A DNA stretch of 64,000 nucleotides from Hetaerina americana (taxonomy: Eukaryota; Arthropoda; Insecta; Odonata; Calopterygidae). Shown one piece after another: positions 21,050-31,300 of this stretch; position 1 is the stretch's first letter, and each line of letters opens with the position of its first letter. The stretch spans positions 1,935,964 through 1,999,963 of the forward strand of contig JAKTNV010000062.1 of NCBI GenBank assembly GCA_022747635.1, given 5' to 3'. The notes beneath the pieces were generated by a model. That model was given only the letters and a program-made list of their open reading frames with translations. It searched no databases and was not told the origin of the DNA. Both the position numbers and the translations under genes were made by a program.

Positions 21050-21640
21050 AAAAGCTTCAAATAAAAAAAATAATTAATTTCAGCAGATGCTATTCCTACA
21101 ATGCCTCTCAAAATTCTTCAAAATTCATCCCTTGTGGGGCGACACACTTTTACCCTTGCGGCTTTTCCATGATTCGCAGGCTCCCGGGATTCTATATAAG
21201 GGTACAAATGCAAACTTCTTCGACGGTACTTAGGATAAACCAAGGTGTTGCCCTTTGAGAGACGGAGGCTTTAACTTTTGGAAATAGGAAATGGTCTACT
21301 GGTGCAAAATCGGGGGGACTGTAAGGGAGTTGGGGAATCGTCGCGATGACGTTGAAGAAGGTCATCTTTACAAGTAGACAGACACTCGACTCTGCACTGC
21401 ACACTCGACACTCGTCCTTCAATATGACCTTCGGGAGGACGAGTTTAGCGCTTTTAGATCTATCGCATCGAAATTTAAAGTGATTCAATGATGTGCGCAC
21501 TGTCACTGTCTTGTATCAATGCCAATAATACGATATTTGCGATAATGCCCACACTCACCCACACTGTCAGAATTCAGCACTCCACGCAAACGTCTGGGAA
21601 AAATGTTTACCGATACTTTTGATACAACCCATGCATCTCA
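21050..21640 (-). pseudogene. Mariner relic, C-terminal and 5' parts
   Basis: Minus-strand frame 21192-21506 has LPYSPPDFAPVDHFLFPKVK, the third-aspartate box of a DD34D mariner transposase (Asp retained). The N-terminal and first catalytic parts are deleted. 21568-21640 is a 5' module (CTGACAGTG side, GAATTCAGCAC and ACTTTTGATACAAC) shared with 44421-44490 and inverted at 63672-63750. The frame's first half is scrambled. Confidence 0.75.
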
Positions 21641-22679
21641 TTGTGCGTGAGATCTCAACTCTGACACCAATCGCTGACATCGTTCGCATCGATGGGGAAA
21701 AAATATAAATGGGAAGAAGACGAGAGGGGAGGATGTCATAGGGATACACGGAACCTTCAGACTCGAGAAGGAAGGAATATGGCCGCATTTTAAAGAAAGC
21801 TGACTTGGAGAAATGCGTGGAAAATAACTGTCACGCCGATTTTTAAGATTAGACTCACCGAATGAATATGTTAAAGATCGAAGTTAAAAAGATTTTAAAG
21901 ATTACACTAAAGGTTAATGATCGAAGAATGTGCAAAGCGTGCCATGGAATTATTATTAATGCATTTTCGTTATAAACAAATACTGCATTGAATTTACCGG
22001 ACTTATTCTTAAATGTCGAGAATGGTTTCTCAACAGAAAATTACAGTGATCGGTAAGTATTAAATTATATTTTTGGTAATGAACCATACGAAGTGCCGTT
22101 AGTATTGAGAAAATAAAGCACTTCTTTACGGAGTCGAGTCGGAATTTAATCATTGCATTAATTTCGCTTCCCAGAAAACATGCAGATCGCCTTTCTGATT
22201 ACTTTGCGGCTGGTTCATCAATTCAAGGTACATTTGAAGGCAATCCATAGCGCCTATTATCTTCTAATTATCACCCGTAATTCTCTCCGTTTGCCCATCT
22301 AAGTGCATTTCTTTATAGCTCTTTCCTTCCGTAATATTGGCTCAAAAGCCCGTTCTCTTCCAATGCACCCTTCCCCGCTTGACCAACATTTTTCTCTTCT
22401 ATCAACGGTCTTTTGAATCCCACAACGTTTCAGTATTACCTGTATATACTTACTATGCTTGCTTTTAATTTCAACCGGCGACTTCCTCTTTTAACCCACA
22501 CTATTGCAAAACTCATCTTTTGTCTTCGTCTTTCTCTGAAACTTATATTTTTCATTGCCACGCCCATGTAAAAAGAAGCCTCCAATCAATGTACGTCATT
22601 ATCTCGCATCAAATTCCATGGTTTAACTTCATTTAACTTGATGAATGGAATGATTTGAGTCGTAACTTTGTGGAAGCGA
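21641..22679. other. No gene recognised
   Basis: AT-rich sequence with no recognisable repeat or exon. Confidence 0.4.
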
Positions 22680-22830
22680 TTCATATCGGACAAGAAAATA
22701 CGTTGTTCCTCCACAGATATTTTACGCGACACCACTTAAGTTTCGACTAACAAATTTACCTGATGATGACTTTTTATGTCGAAGCGTAATGAAATATCTG
22801 TGGAAGAACAGCGTATTTTCTTTTCCGTTA
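22680..22830 (+). repeat. Foldback with CTGATGA hammerhead-like motif
   Basis: Imperfect inverted arms at 22688-22725 and 22786-22826 (both with CCACAGATAT and AAGAAAATACG on one strand). Between them, 22760-22785 reads CTGATGA, extra T, stem GAC/GTC around a 7-nt loop, GAAGC. It is a distant relative of the 20126-20320 foldback. Confidence 0.7.
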
Positions 22831-23974
22831 TTCATTAAACTTCATGGTTTAGCTTCACCCTAAGTCACCACGTTAAGAGTTTTTGTTAAAGACCTCGCGG
22901 CCAGGTTGCATTAAATCAACGGGTAATAGCGAGTTCACCAAGTTGTCTGCAGGGAAAATTGCAGATAATTCCAGCGCAGTGCCGCAGCATCCCACTAAAG
23001 GGTGCGATCAATTGGAGACGGCCCGTGGCAGGGCGGGTGCGTATCCAGTCTCCTCCACCTTCCCCCCCTCCCTCTACCCGCTTGCATTTTCGCAAACCCC
23101 TCCCCGCCTCTCCCGTATTGCGTATGCGGCGCTTACTCGCCGGGGAAAACGAAATGGTGCCAGTTTCGCCGAGGCAAACGGTGTTCGACCGATCATTCGA
23201 CGGCGCATCCCATCGGGAGAGACAACGTCGCCGTAGTTTGCAGTGGGAGACGAGATGATGGAAGAGGGGAATGAAATCAAGAGAGGGGTGTGTCAAGTTG
23301 GAGGGACAAAGGGAGAGAATAGGATCTCTATGTACCACCTACGTATACAAGAGGACCTGCAATATCACTGACTATATACCCGTGTGTGGCAGGAGGTGTT
23401 TGAACACACTTCTTTGACATTATGCCCAGAGTTATGATTGAATACTGCACATAACTGACCAGTGGTTTCATAAAAATATTTTTATTAAATTTTAAAATAT
23501 TAAATTAAATGAAAATGCATAAATATATAATTGGTAAATATCTTGGTATGGATGAACATTATCGGGAAATATTTTTCCTAACGTGGCTGTGCTGTGCTAC
23601 GACAACGCACTCGCACCGCGCAGGCTCAATGGTAGGCGCGCCGATCTCCTGCGAACATTCGTTCACGCTGAATCGTGTTTTAGGTGAAACCCCTGTCGAC
23701 TGCCTCGGTGCAAGCGTAGAATGCAGTAAAGGTTTGAACCGGGGTGCAAGATAAAATTTTGTGTTTGCCTGGGGAAATCGGGTGCGGAGACATTGGATAC
23801 GTCATATTGAATATAAACCATGGCTTCCTTATCCTGTTCCTATTTAGCTTCCTACAAATTGGTTTGAGGCTTCCTATTTTGAGGCTTTGGTATCTTCCAA
23901 TTTGTCTTCTGTACCATCCAATTTTCCTCAAGCATTTTTTTTCTACGGTTGACTGCAACTAACTTAATGGTGTT
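22831..23974. other. No gene recognised; GC-rich patch
   Basis: 22980-23250 is GC-rich with overlapping open frames on both strands, none with a recognisable domain. The rest is ordinary. Confidence 0.4.
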
Positions 23975-24610
23975 CCGATTGGTGCTTTTTAGTTCATTTC
24001 TTGAACGTAATTTTCTTTTTATCCTCATTAATCTGATGTTACCCTTCATGAGTACTAAATGATGATCCGAACCCCCGACCATTCCTGGAAGACTGCGAAT
24101 TGTCTGCGCTGCTCAACACTTTGTACCGAACAATAATATAGCTAAAATAAAACAATTTTCAGAGCTTGCAAACCATTTTTCTTGACCGGGATACAAACAT
24201 AGATCCCTGCGATGTCTGGCCAATTTAGGTAGCCTGTTAAACTATCGAAGCGTCCTCTTCCACTCCGAGATTTGGCGAGATAAATTCAAAAGATAGCTTA
24301 ACCAATACCTTTTTGAGTCGCCTGGCACTTTCCACGTATAACTACCAATTTTTTGCACTCAAAGCCAATTATATGTTAAGGTTATCCCCTGTCTCCCACC
24401 CAAATATTGCTTTCACTCCGCTGTCATTCGTCGCGCCTAAACCGTAGTCCCCCACCTCATCACCTTCTCTTCCTTCGCCTTCCGTCGCATTCAATCCCCC
24501 ATCACTATCACATACTTCCCTCAGGGAAACTCCCAATTTATTCGTCTAATTCTTCTATGGTTGATTGGAATCAGATTTAAAAAATGACCAAGTTAATTGA
24601 TTCCGCTTTC
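23975..24610 (-). pseudogene. RTE endonuclease relic, interrupted
   Basis: 23975-24100 encodes GGSDHHLVLMKG, the DHN-like end of the endonuclease. 24290-24540 corresponds to the GDEVGDYGLG and MGDWNATVGEG regions (shared word CGCCTAAACCGTAGTCCCC). A SINE-B copy separates them. Frameshifted and old. Confidence 0.7.
24150..24275 (-). mobile_element. SINE-B inserted in an RTE relic
   Basis: Aligns with 13756-13885: CTTGACCGGGATACAAAC and ATAGATCCCTGCGATGTC on the plus strand, i.e. a degenerate B box. It splits the RTE endonuclease relic, giving the order of insertion. Confidence 0.65.
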
Positions 24611-25171
24611 GTTTATATTATCAATATGCTATCTGGAAAATAATTTTTATGGGGAAAAGGAAGGTGAATACGCAAAGGACTAACGCAATATTAGTGGAGA
24701 AGGCTGCAGATTCAAAGCAGGAAAAAGTTAGCTTTACAGCACAGACCCGGAAAAACTACGGTCCCTGCTTTGAGTCCCGGTAAAAGAGACCTTTTTTCCT
24801 TTATTTTATTCTACTCGAATAAGTTATTTATTCTAATTAGAAACAATTATCTCGTCTTCAAAAAAATAAAGTTGTTTTCGAAATTCGCTGCACTCCTGCG
24901 TAAAAAACCGATTTGTCTTAATTTTATTTAAGTGTGTATAAACTGAGCTTTCATTTGAAAGTGTTTCGCATCGTAGATCCCCTTTCCGTTTCAGCCAACC
25001 CGCTTCCTATAGCATAACGTCCTTCGACCCGACTCGCCGCTCTAGCCGCGAATCATCCTCCCTACCCGCCGTCGAAGCACTAAATGTCCTCCCGGTTCCC
25101 TCCAATTCAAGTGTTCATTGCTGATGGGATGGATGCTGGCTTCCCGATAGAGATGCCCAGACTTCTATTCG
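24611..25171. other. No gene recognised
   Basis: Mostly AT-rich; no recognisable element. Confidence 0.4.
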
Positions 25172-25220
25172 CAATAGTCACATTCCCCTCGCTAGACGGG
25201 CGAGGGGAATGTGACTATTG
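25172..25220. repeat. Perfect 21-bp inverted repeat with 7-nt loop
   Basis: Arms CAATAGTCACATTCCCCTCG(C) at 25172-25192 and their exact complement at 25200-25220; loop 25193-25199. It does not belong to any repeat family seen elsewhere in the window. Confidence 0.9.
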
Positions 25221-26980
25221 ACATGAAACACATGCACAGACACGCGAGTTTGTACTTTTCACATCCCGAGACGGAAAGAAATGCAAAATAAAAGCACTTC
25301 TGGATGCTCACTGCTTGGAAGCACTAGACTCGTTCGCATTGGAAGGATATAATTTCGCTTTTAATTTTTTGTCCCTCCGAAGAGGTTCGAAATTTATAAC
25401 CGTCGTCGAAAAACTTCGACGTCCATTAGTGTAATGGTTTCCGATCCAATCTGAAGCCCGTAATCGGATCGGTGACCGATTACCTCGGCGGTGAATCGGA
25501 TTGAATGACCTGATTCGTATTCCGAAGGACTCCCCTTATCGACGGATGGTTCATTAGTTTGCATAAACTCGACCACTTAGATAAGCCATCGCCATTCGCT
25601 ATTTGATTTAATTTTTTTTTCTCGCGGGAGAGAGGAAAAAAGGCAAATATGAAGGACGGACGGAGAATTCGGACGTCCGCCTTTCACACTTGGGGCTCCA
25701 GCAGTTCCACGTATCGCGCACCCTGAATCAGTAACTAAGGAGAACATGACGAACGGACAGGACCAAAATGTGAGGCGGTAATTCTGCGCGCCTGCATTTT
25801 TCTTTTGTCATTATTATTTATTATTCTCGCAAAAAGATAGCATCGTTTCTGGGAGTGCGCGGGGGATGAGACGAGGCTGGAGCGAATGGGGAGAGAGATG
25901 GAGGGAGGGATGGGTGGTAGTAAACGGCCTTCGATCGCGGAAACGCGAGAGGGAAGGAGGGAATGGAATTGAAGAGAGGAGAGAGAGTGACGAAAGGTGA
26001 TTAGATGAAGAGAAATAGGAAGGGAGGGAGAAAGGACGTCATTCGTGGCAACACGGCTTGTCTCGTTAGCACAGCAGTGTGCGCGACGGTAGGCAAAGGG
26101 GCTGGGGGAAACAGGTGGGAAGTGAGGGGTGGAAGGGAGAGGGAGGGTGGGTGGGGGAAAGAGGGAGGGGGAGGAGGAGGGGGGAATAGGGCGGTGGGGG
26201 TAGGTTTGTAGAGGGGAAGGAACAATTAGCGTCGAATGAAAACAGAGAGTGGAGGAAGTGGTGTGAACGATCGGAAGTGGGCGCGAGGGGTGTGTGTGTG
26301 TGTGACGCCATGCCACCACGGCTGTCGCAGCGTGGTTGTCGCAAATAGCGGCGCACATCCGCGCGAAATGGGTGAGGGAGGGGGAGAGGGAATATCCACA
26401 TGGAGTGGAGAGTTTGAAACTTGAAATGCTGCCCCCCCGCCCCCGGAACTGGCGAAATCAACGAGGAATCATAAATTTGCATCCTTGGATGTTGTGTGGT
26501 GTTGTCTCCGCGATTTCGTTGATCAATCCAAGCAAACAGTTAGTTAATTGAAAAATTGTAAGGGAATCTGAAAGAGAAGGGTATTTCATAGAAGATAGGA
26601 AGGTTATAGACAGAGGCGGATGTTTACAAAAAAACCCCTAATGATTTGTCTAGTTCATGAGAGAAAGTTGAGAAAGAGAAGTTGCTAGATTTTGAAAAAT
26701 ATTCCCCTTCATTTGTAGATTGGAATGCGTCCTGCATGGAAAATTTTACTGCCGAGGAAGAAAAGGTATTCTAATTAATGTGAAAGAGATGAATTAATAT
26801 GCATTTTCAACTCATTTCACTGAAGCCAAATATACACGCTCCACTTTGAAATTAATGCGCATTCTCTGGGAAAAATAGATTTCTTGATCGTACTTGCACA
26901 AGAGCATAAAATTATTCAAAACACTCTTCTCCCTCTGCATCATCAATATTAAACTTGCGTGGAGACGTGTCTGCCCTGCT
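25221..26980. other. No gene recognised; purine-rich block
   Basis: 25850-26440 is strongly purine-rich on the plus strand with short GA and G runs. The long minus-strand frames here (Pro/Ser-rich) reflect that composition. At 25472-25495 an 8-bp inverted repeat (GTAATCGG/CCGATTAC) is present. Confidence 0.4.
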
Positions 26981-27760
26981 TAAGAAGGCACCCCGAAACC
27001 CCTCTCGACGTGAATGTCTCTCTCAGGAATATGCTTTCTAAACATGCTTTTGGATGCTTCCCAGCGTCTCTTTCCAATGCTTTCTTTTCAGCTCTCTCTC
27101 TGCAGTCGGGGGAACAACAAATAAGTCGCTCGGAGCCAAGTCGGGACTTTAAGGTGGCTGGGGGACCACCGGGGAGGTGCTCCGGGTCAGGGAGTTGGTA
27201 AAGATGAAGGGCGTGTGGCGGGGGGCGTGGTCATGTTGGAGCTTGACCGTGTCTTTTATGTCAGCCGCGGGACCCGGCTTTCCAGTCTCTTGAGCACCTC
27301 CTCCAGGTGAAAGGCTCGGCTCACAGTTCCCTCCCGCGGCGCACGCTCAAAATGGACGACGATTCCTCGGAGGTCATAAAATGAAATGAGCATCGCACGG
27401 ATGCGAGAATTGCTCATTCCTGCTTTCTTTGGGGCGGGGGGATGATTTTGTGGGCCACTCGCTGCTCTGCATTTTCGATTCTGGGTCGTACTCCAACATC
27501 CAGGATTAGTTTCCGCTCATTTTGAATCAAATCGAACAATTATTGACGGCTGGAAATTCGAAGATCTTTCTGATAATCCGTCAACACTTTCGGCACAAGC
27601 TTAGCGCAGACCTTGGGCATTTCCAGATCCTCGGTCCCAATCCTTCCTTTCCAGATCCTCGTTCTGTTCAAGCGAACGCTCCATCGCGCCGTGCTACAAA
27701 GTCGAAAAACACACTTCACTCGGAGGCACGTAAAAAACTGGCTAGTCATTATGAATGATC
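26981..27760 (-). pseudogene. Mariner relic (different subfamily from 14290)
   Basis: On the minus strand: HTH words VCAKLVPKVLTDYQKDL (about 27560-27610), EYDPESK and SSEWPTKSSPRPKES (27420-27500), HDHAPRHTP (second Asp region, about 27220), SPDLAPSDLFVVP (third Asp region, about 27110). The frame is broken many times. Inverted repeats were not located. Confidence 0.8.
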
Positions 27761-27975
27761 CATTTATAATCGCGAACGAGTTTTTTTTAGTAACGTTCTG
27801 AAATATAAAATAGTCGCAGCGATTCCCTTTGCCGCCGAAATTTAGATTTCCATTTGTGAGAGTGCAATATCCTTAAAAATAGGATTATGATTTTAACAAA
27901 TGGTAAAATATTTAATTCAAATAATTAATATATTCTTTTAAAGCTCAAATAGTTTTCTAATTTTTAAAAATAGTG

Positions 27976-28098
27976 GGAGTCTCACTTGAAGAAGGCCTCT
28001 GAGAGGGCCGAAAGCTCGAACCATTTACTGTGTGTGTGTCCTTTTAAATGTTGCCATTCTTTTCTATTTGTGTTATATTGTGTCAGCCCATTATCATA
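27976..28098 (+). repeat. PLE-type terminal repeat with hammerhead-like motif
   Basis: 27985-28015: TTGAAGA, extra A, GGCC...GGCC stem, GAAAGC. It is followed by GTGTGTCCTTTTAAATGTTG and a tail TGTGTTATATTGTGTCAGCC, the same tail as in the 3660-4077 composite. It ends next to the RTE copy A 3' terminus. Confidence 0.75.
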
Positions 28099-28215
28099 TA
28101 TACATATATTTTTTTTTTGAAGTAATCTACCGGTTAAGGTAGGTTTTTGGACTGACACAACTACCAAACAAATATTTTATTACTCTTAACAAAACACAAA
28201 ATCAATCATCCTACT

Positions 28216-29280
28216 CTATATCAGGTCCCTCTTCATCTCTGAGTACTTCCTTCCTTCCTTCATCCCGTCCAACAACCCTATCCTGTTCCTTCCCTTTCCT
28301 CTTTTGCCCAACATTCTACCCTCTATCACAGTTTTCAACATCCCACTGCCGGTCAACACCCCCTTCATCCACTTTTCCTGCCTCCATAGGATTGCTCCCA
28401 ACAAACCCCTCTCTTCGCCCACCATACCAAGTACTTCCTCATTTGTTTTCTTCTCTGTCCATTTCACCTTCTCCATTCTTCTCCACACCCACATTTCAAA
28501 AGCCTCCAATCTACGTCTATCCTCCTGCTTCAATGACCACGTTTCCGCTCCGTACATAGCTACGCTCCATATCAAAGTTTTTACGAGTCTTTTCTTAACA
28601 TCCTTACTCAAAGTCCCTGTCATCAACTCCCTCCTCCTTGTGAAAGCCTCTTTGCCTAGCGCAATTCTTCTCCTTACGTCCCTACTACTTTGACCGTGTT
28701 GGTCCAAAACACTACCGAGATACGTAAACTGTTCTACCTGCTCTAGCTTTTGCCCTCCTATTTTAATGTTAAGCTTGGCCTTTTTCTTTCTAGAAAATCG
28801 CATAACCTTTGTTTTATTAATATTGATTCTCATCCCATACCTGTCGCACTGAATTTCCAATTCACTAAGCAATGCTTGCAGCCCCTTGGCTGACTGACAA
28901 ACTAAAGCTTGGTCATCAGCAAACCTAACTGATTTTACGAATTCCCCGCCCACTTTCATTCCTACCTCGAGTTCTTCCCATGCCTCTTTGATCATTTCTT
29001 CTGCGTACAGGTTGAACAGCAACGGTGATAATGGGCAACCCTGCCTTACACCCCTTCCTAACACTGCCCATCCTGACTCCCCGTTTCCCACCCTCACCTG
29101 AGCAGTCTGAGACATGTACAGGTTGCGGATTAGCCTCCTTTCCCTCCAATCTATTCCTATTTTCTGCAATATACTCATTAGTTTTTCCCAATTTACTCTA
29201 TCAAACGCTTTTTCGAAATCGACGAAACAGGCAAGTGCCTCCCAGTTGTGTTCTATATTCCTGTCGATTAATAATCTCAT
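28216..29280 (-). pseudogene. RTE copy A reverse transcriptase
   Basis: 354 open codons with all core RT motifs: A (CFVDFEKAFDRVNW), B (GVRQGCPLSPLLFNLY), C (VRFADDQALV), D/E (INKTKVMRF, QVEQFTYLGSVLD). It ends with the RTE C-terminal region AFEMWVWRRMEKVKW, GMVGEERGLLG, EGRKYSEMKRDLI. The catalytic Asp pair is intact. The fingers segment is separated by stops and a frameshift, so this is a damaged half of the original ORF. RTE polymerase primes on nicked target DNA and copies its own RNA. Confidence 0.92.
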
Positions 29281-29546
29281 TACTGCAATGGCATCACGCG
29301 CACCTCTCCCCTTAATAAACCCAAACTGATCATCCTATAAGTAATCATTTGCCCTACTGTCTATCCTTTTGTTTATGAACCTGAGAACAACTTAAGCTGC
29401 GTGGGATATCAAACTAATTGTCCTGTAGTCCTCAAATGACGTAGCCTTTACCTTTTTCGGAATAGGAACTAAAACTGATCGCATAGTCTTCCGGCCAGAT
29501 TCCTTCCTCATTAATACTACGAATGAGCCCATATAGCCTCTTCCTC

Positions 29547-31181
29547 TCACATTTTCTTAAGCAGTTCCGCGTGAATGTTATCAACCCCCACGGCCTTATT
29601 TGGTTTCATCTGCCTTAATGCCCTCTCTATCTCATTGTCTAGTATGCCTTGACCTAAGCTATCTTCCTCTACGTCATCTTCCTTGTCTATGTCTAACTTT
29701 TTTGGTCTAAGCTCTTTACCATACAGTTCTTCTATATATTCCTTCGATCCCTCTTGGATATTTCCTGTGTCAACTATTACCTTACCCACCTTATCTCTAA
29801 CTGCTATCGTTGATCTCCCTTTCTTACTTCCCGATAAAGATTTAACTATGCTGTAAAGCGCACCGATTTCCCCCTTCCTCTGCAGACTTTCCATATTCTC
29901 GCACTGCGTCTTCCACCATGCTTCCTTTGCTTTATTTGTTGCCCGCCTCAATTTGTTGTTCAATTCTTTGTACTTCATTTTGCCTAATTCTGTATTTATA
30001 TTCTTCCATTTTCGCCGCTCATCCATTTTTGTAATCATCTCATCTGTGATCCATGGTTTACGAGTCCTTTTAGCGTTAACGGTTCCAATAGTGTCTTTTG
30101 CCGCTTTAGACAACCCTTTTTTGATACATTCCCATTTTTCTTCAATAGTACTTAGCTCTTTACCGTCCTCAATGATTTTCTCTACCGCCTGTTTGTATTC
30201 CTTTCTTTTCAACCCATTTAATGCTGCTACATTCCATTTTCTAACTCGCCGCCCCTGCCTTATCTTTTTAAAACGTACGCTACATTTCATAACAACTAAA
30301 TTGTGGTCTGAGTCCGCATCCGCTCCCGGGAAGCTGTGGGAATTTATCACACTGTTCCTAAACCTGTGCCTAACCAGGATATAATCTAGCTGATATCTTC
30401 CCGAGTCACCTGGCATTTTCCATGTATACCTGCGTCTTTTGTGGTGTCTAAACCAAGTGTTGGTGATAACTAACCCCTGTCTCCTGCAGAACTCAACTGC
30501 TTTCTCCCCGCGGTCATTCCTCGTGCCTAAACCGTAGTCGCCCACCTCATCACCATCTCTTCCTTCGCCTACTGTCGCATTCCAATCCCCCATCACTATC
30601 AAATGTTTCCCTGCAGGAACACATGCAATCATGTCCTCTAACTGATCGTATATCCTATCGACCTCTTCTTCCTTATGGTTGCTCGGTGGCATGTATACCT
30701 GGATAATAACTAAGTTCGTCGGTTCTGCTTTTATCTCCACTAGTAGTATTCTATCCGTTACCTGCTCTATGTTGACTATGCTTCTTCCTACCTCTTCATT
30801 TAATACTATGGCGACCCCTCGTTGGCTCTCGTCCCCACCGCTGTATATTATTCTATACTTATCACTCCAGTAATCCCCGCTATATTTCCATCTCACCTCG
30901 CATAGACCTATAATATCGATATTTCCCCTTTCCATCTCTCGCTTAACATTCTCCAATTTCCCCGTCCTCATCATTGTCCTAACATTCCACGTTCCTATTC
31001 TAACTAATTTGGTCTTCTTCTCCTGCGTCTTCTGTCCTGCTGCTGCTGGTTTTCCCTTGCAAGGGTTTCGTGGGATGACGACCGCGGAAGCCTTGCCTCC
31101 CCCGCTGCCGGGCACGACACACGGCCGATTGGGCCGAGCCCCGTGGTTGCCAGGACTCAAAATATCTCTATTGTCCATCAC
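29547..31181 (-). pseudogene. RTE copy A endonuclease and RT N-terminal linker
   Basis: 544 open codons. Residues ~60-310 form the AP-like endonuclease: GTWNVRTMMRTGK, IGLCEVRW, QVYMPPSNH, MGDWNATVGEGRDGDEVGDYG, YQLDYILVR, DADSDHNLVVMK, with all expected Asn, Glu, Asp and His positions. A basic linker (about 320-480) leads to the RT entry motif ALRQMKPNKAVGVDNIHAELL, where the frame ends. The related BovB/RTE-1 lineage has the same order. It is nearly intact and was probably recently active. Confidence 0.92.
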
Positions 31182-31228
31182 ATTGTTCTTGGGAATGATA
31201 ATTGAGGTGGTTTCCCGTTGCCTTCCTC

Positions 31229-31232
31229 ATAT

Positions 31233-31300
<68 letters not shown>
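31229..31300. repeat. Compound (AC)n(TA)n at the RTE 5' junction
   Basis: Replaces the RTE 5' leader exactly after the sequence TTGCCTTCCTCA shared with copy B. Confidence 0.95.

Larger units (their letters stand above)
28110..31228 (-). mobile_element. RTE LINE copy A, nearly full length
   Basis: About 3.1 kb on the minus strand: 5' end next to an (AC)n(TA)n array at 31229, endonuclease (29547-31181), reverse transcriptase (28216-29280) and a short 3' UTR ending in AAACCTACCTTAACCGGTAG, then A/T-rich sequence. One ORF in RTE elements normally covers both domains; here it is interrupted at 29281-29546. At least nine other fragments of this family lie in the window, most on the same strand. 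Confidence 0.93.

Noticed and set aside
22883..23338. Overlapping ORFs of 90-140 codons in a GC-rich patch
   Set aside because: Several frames on both strands are open at once and none has a recognisable domain or a clear splice site.
25735..26482. Pro/Ser-rich minus-strand ORFs (up to 207 codons)
   Set aside because: They arise from a purine-rich tract; no domain, no splice context.
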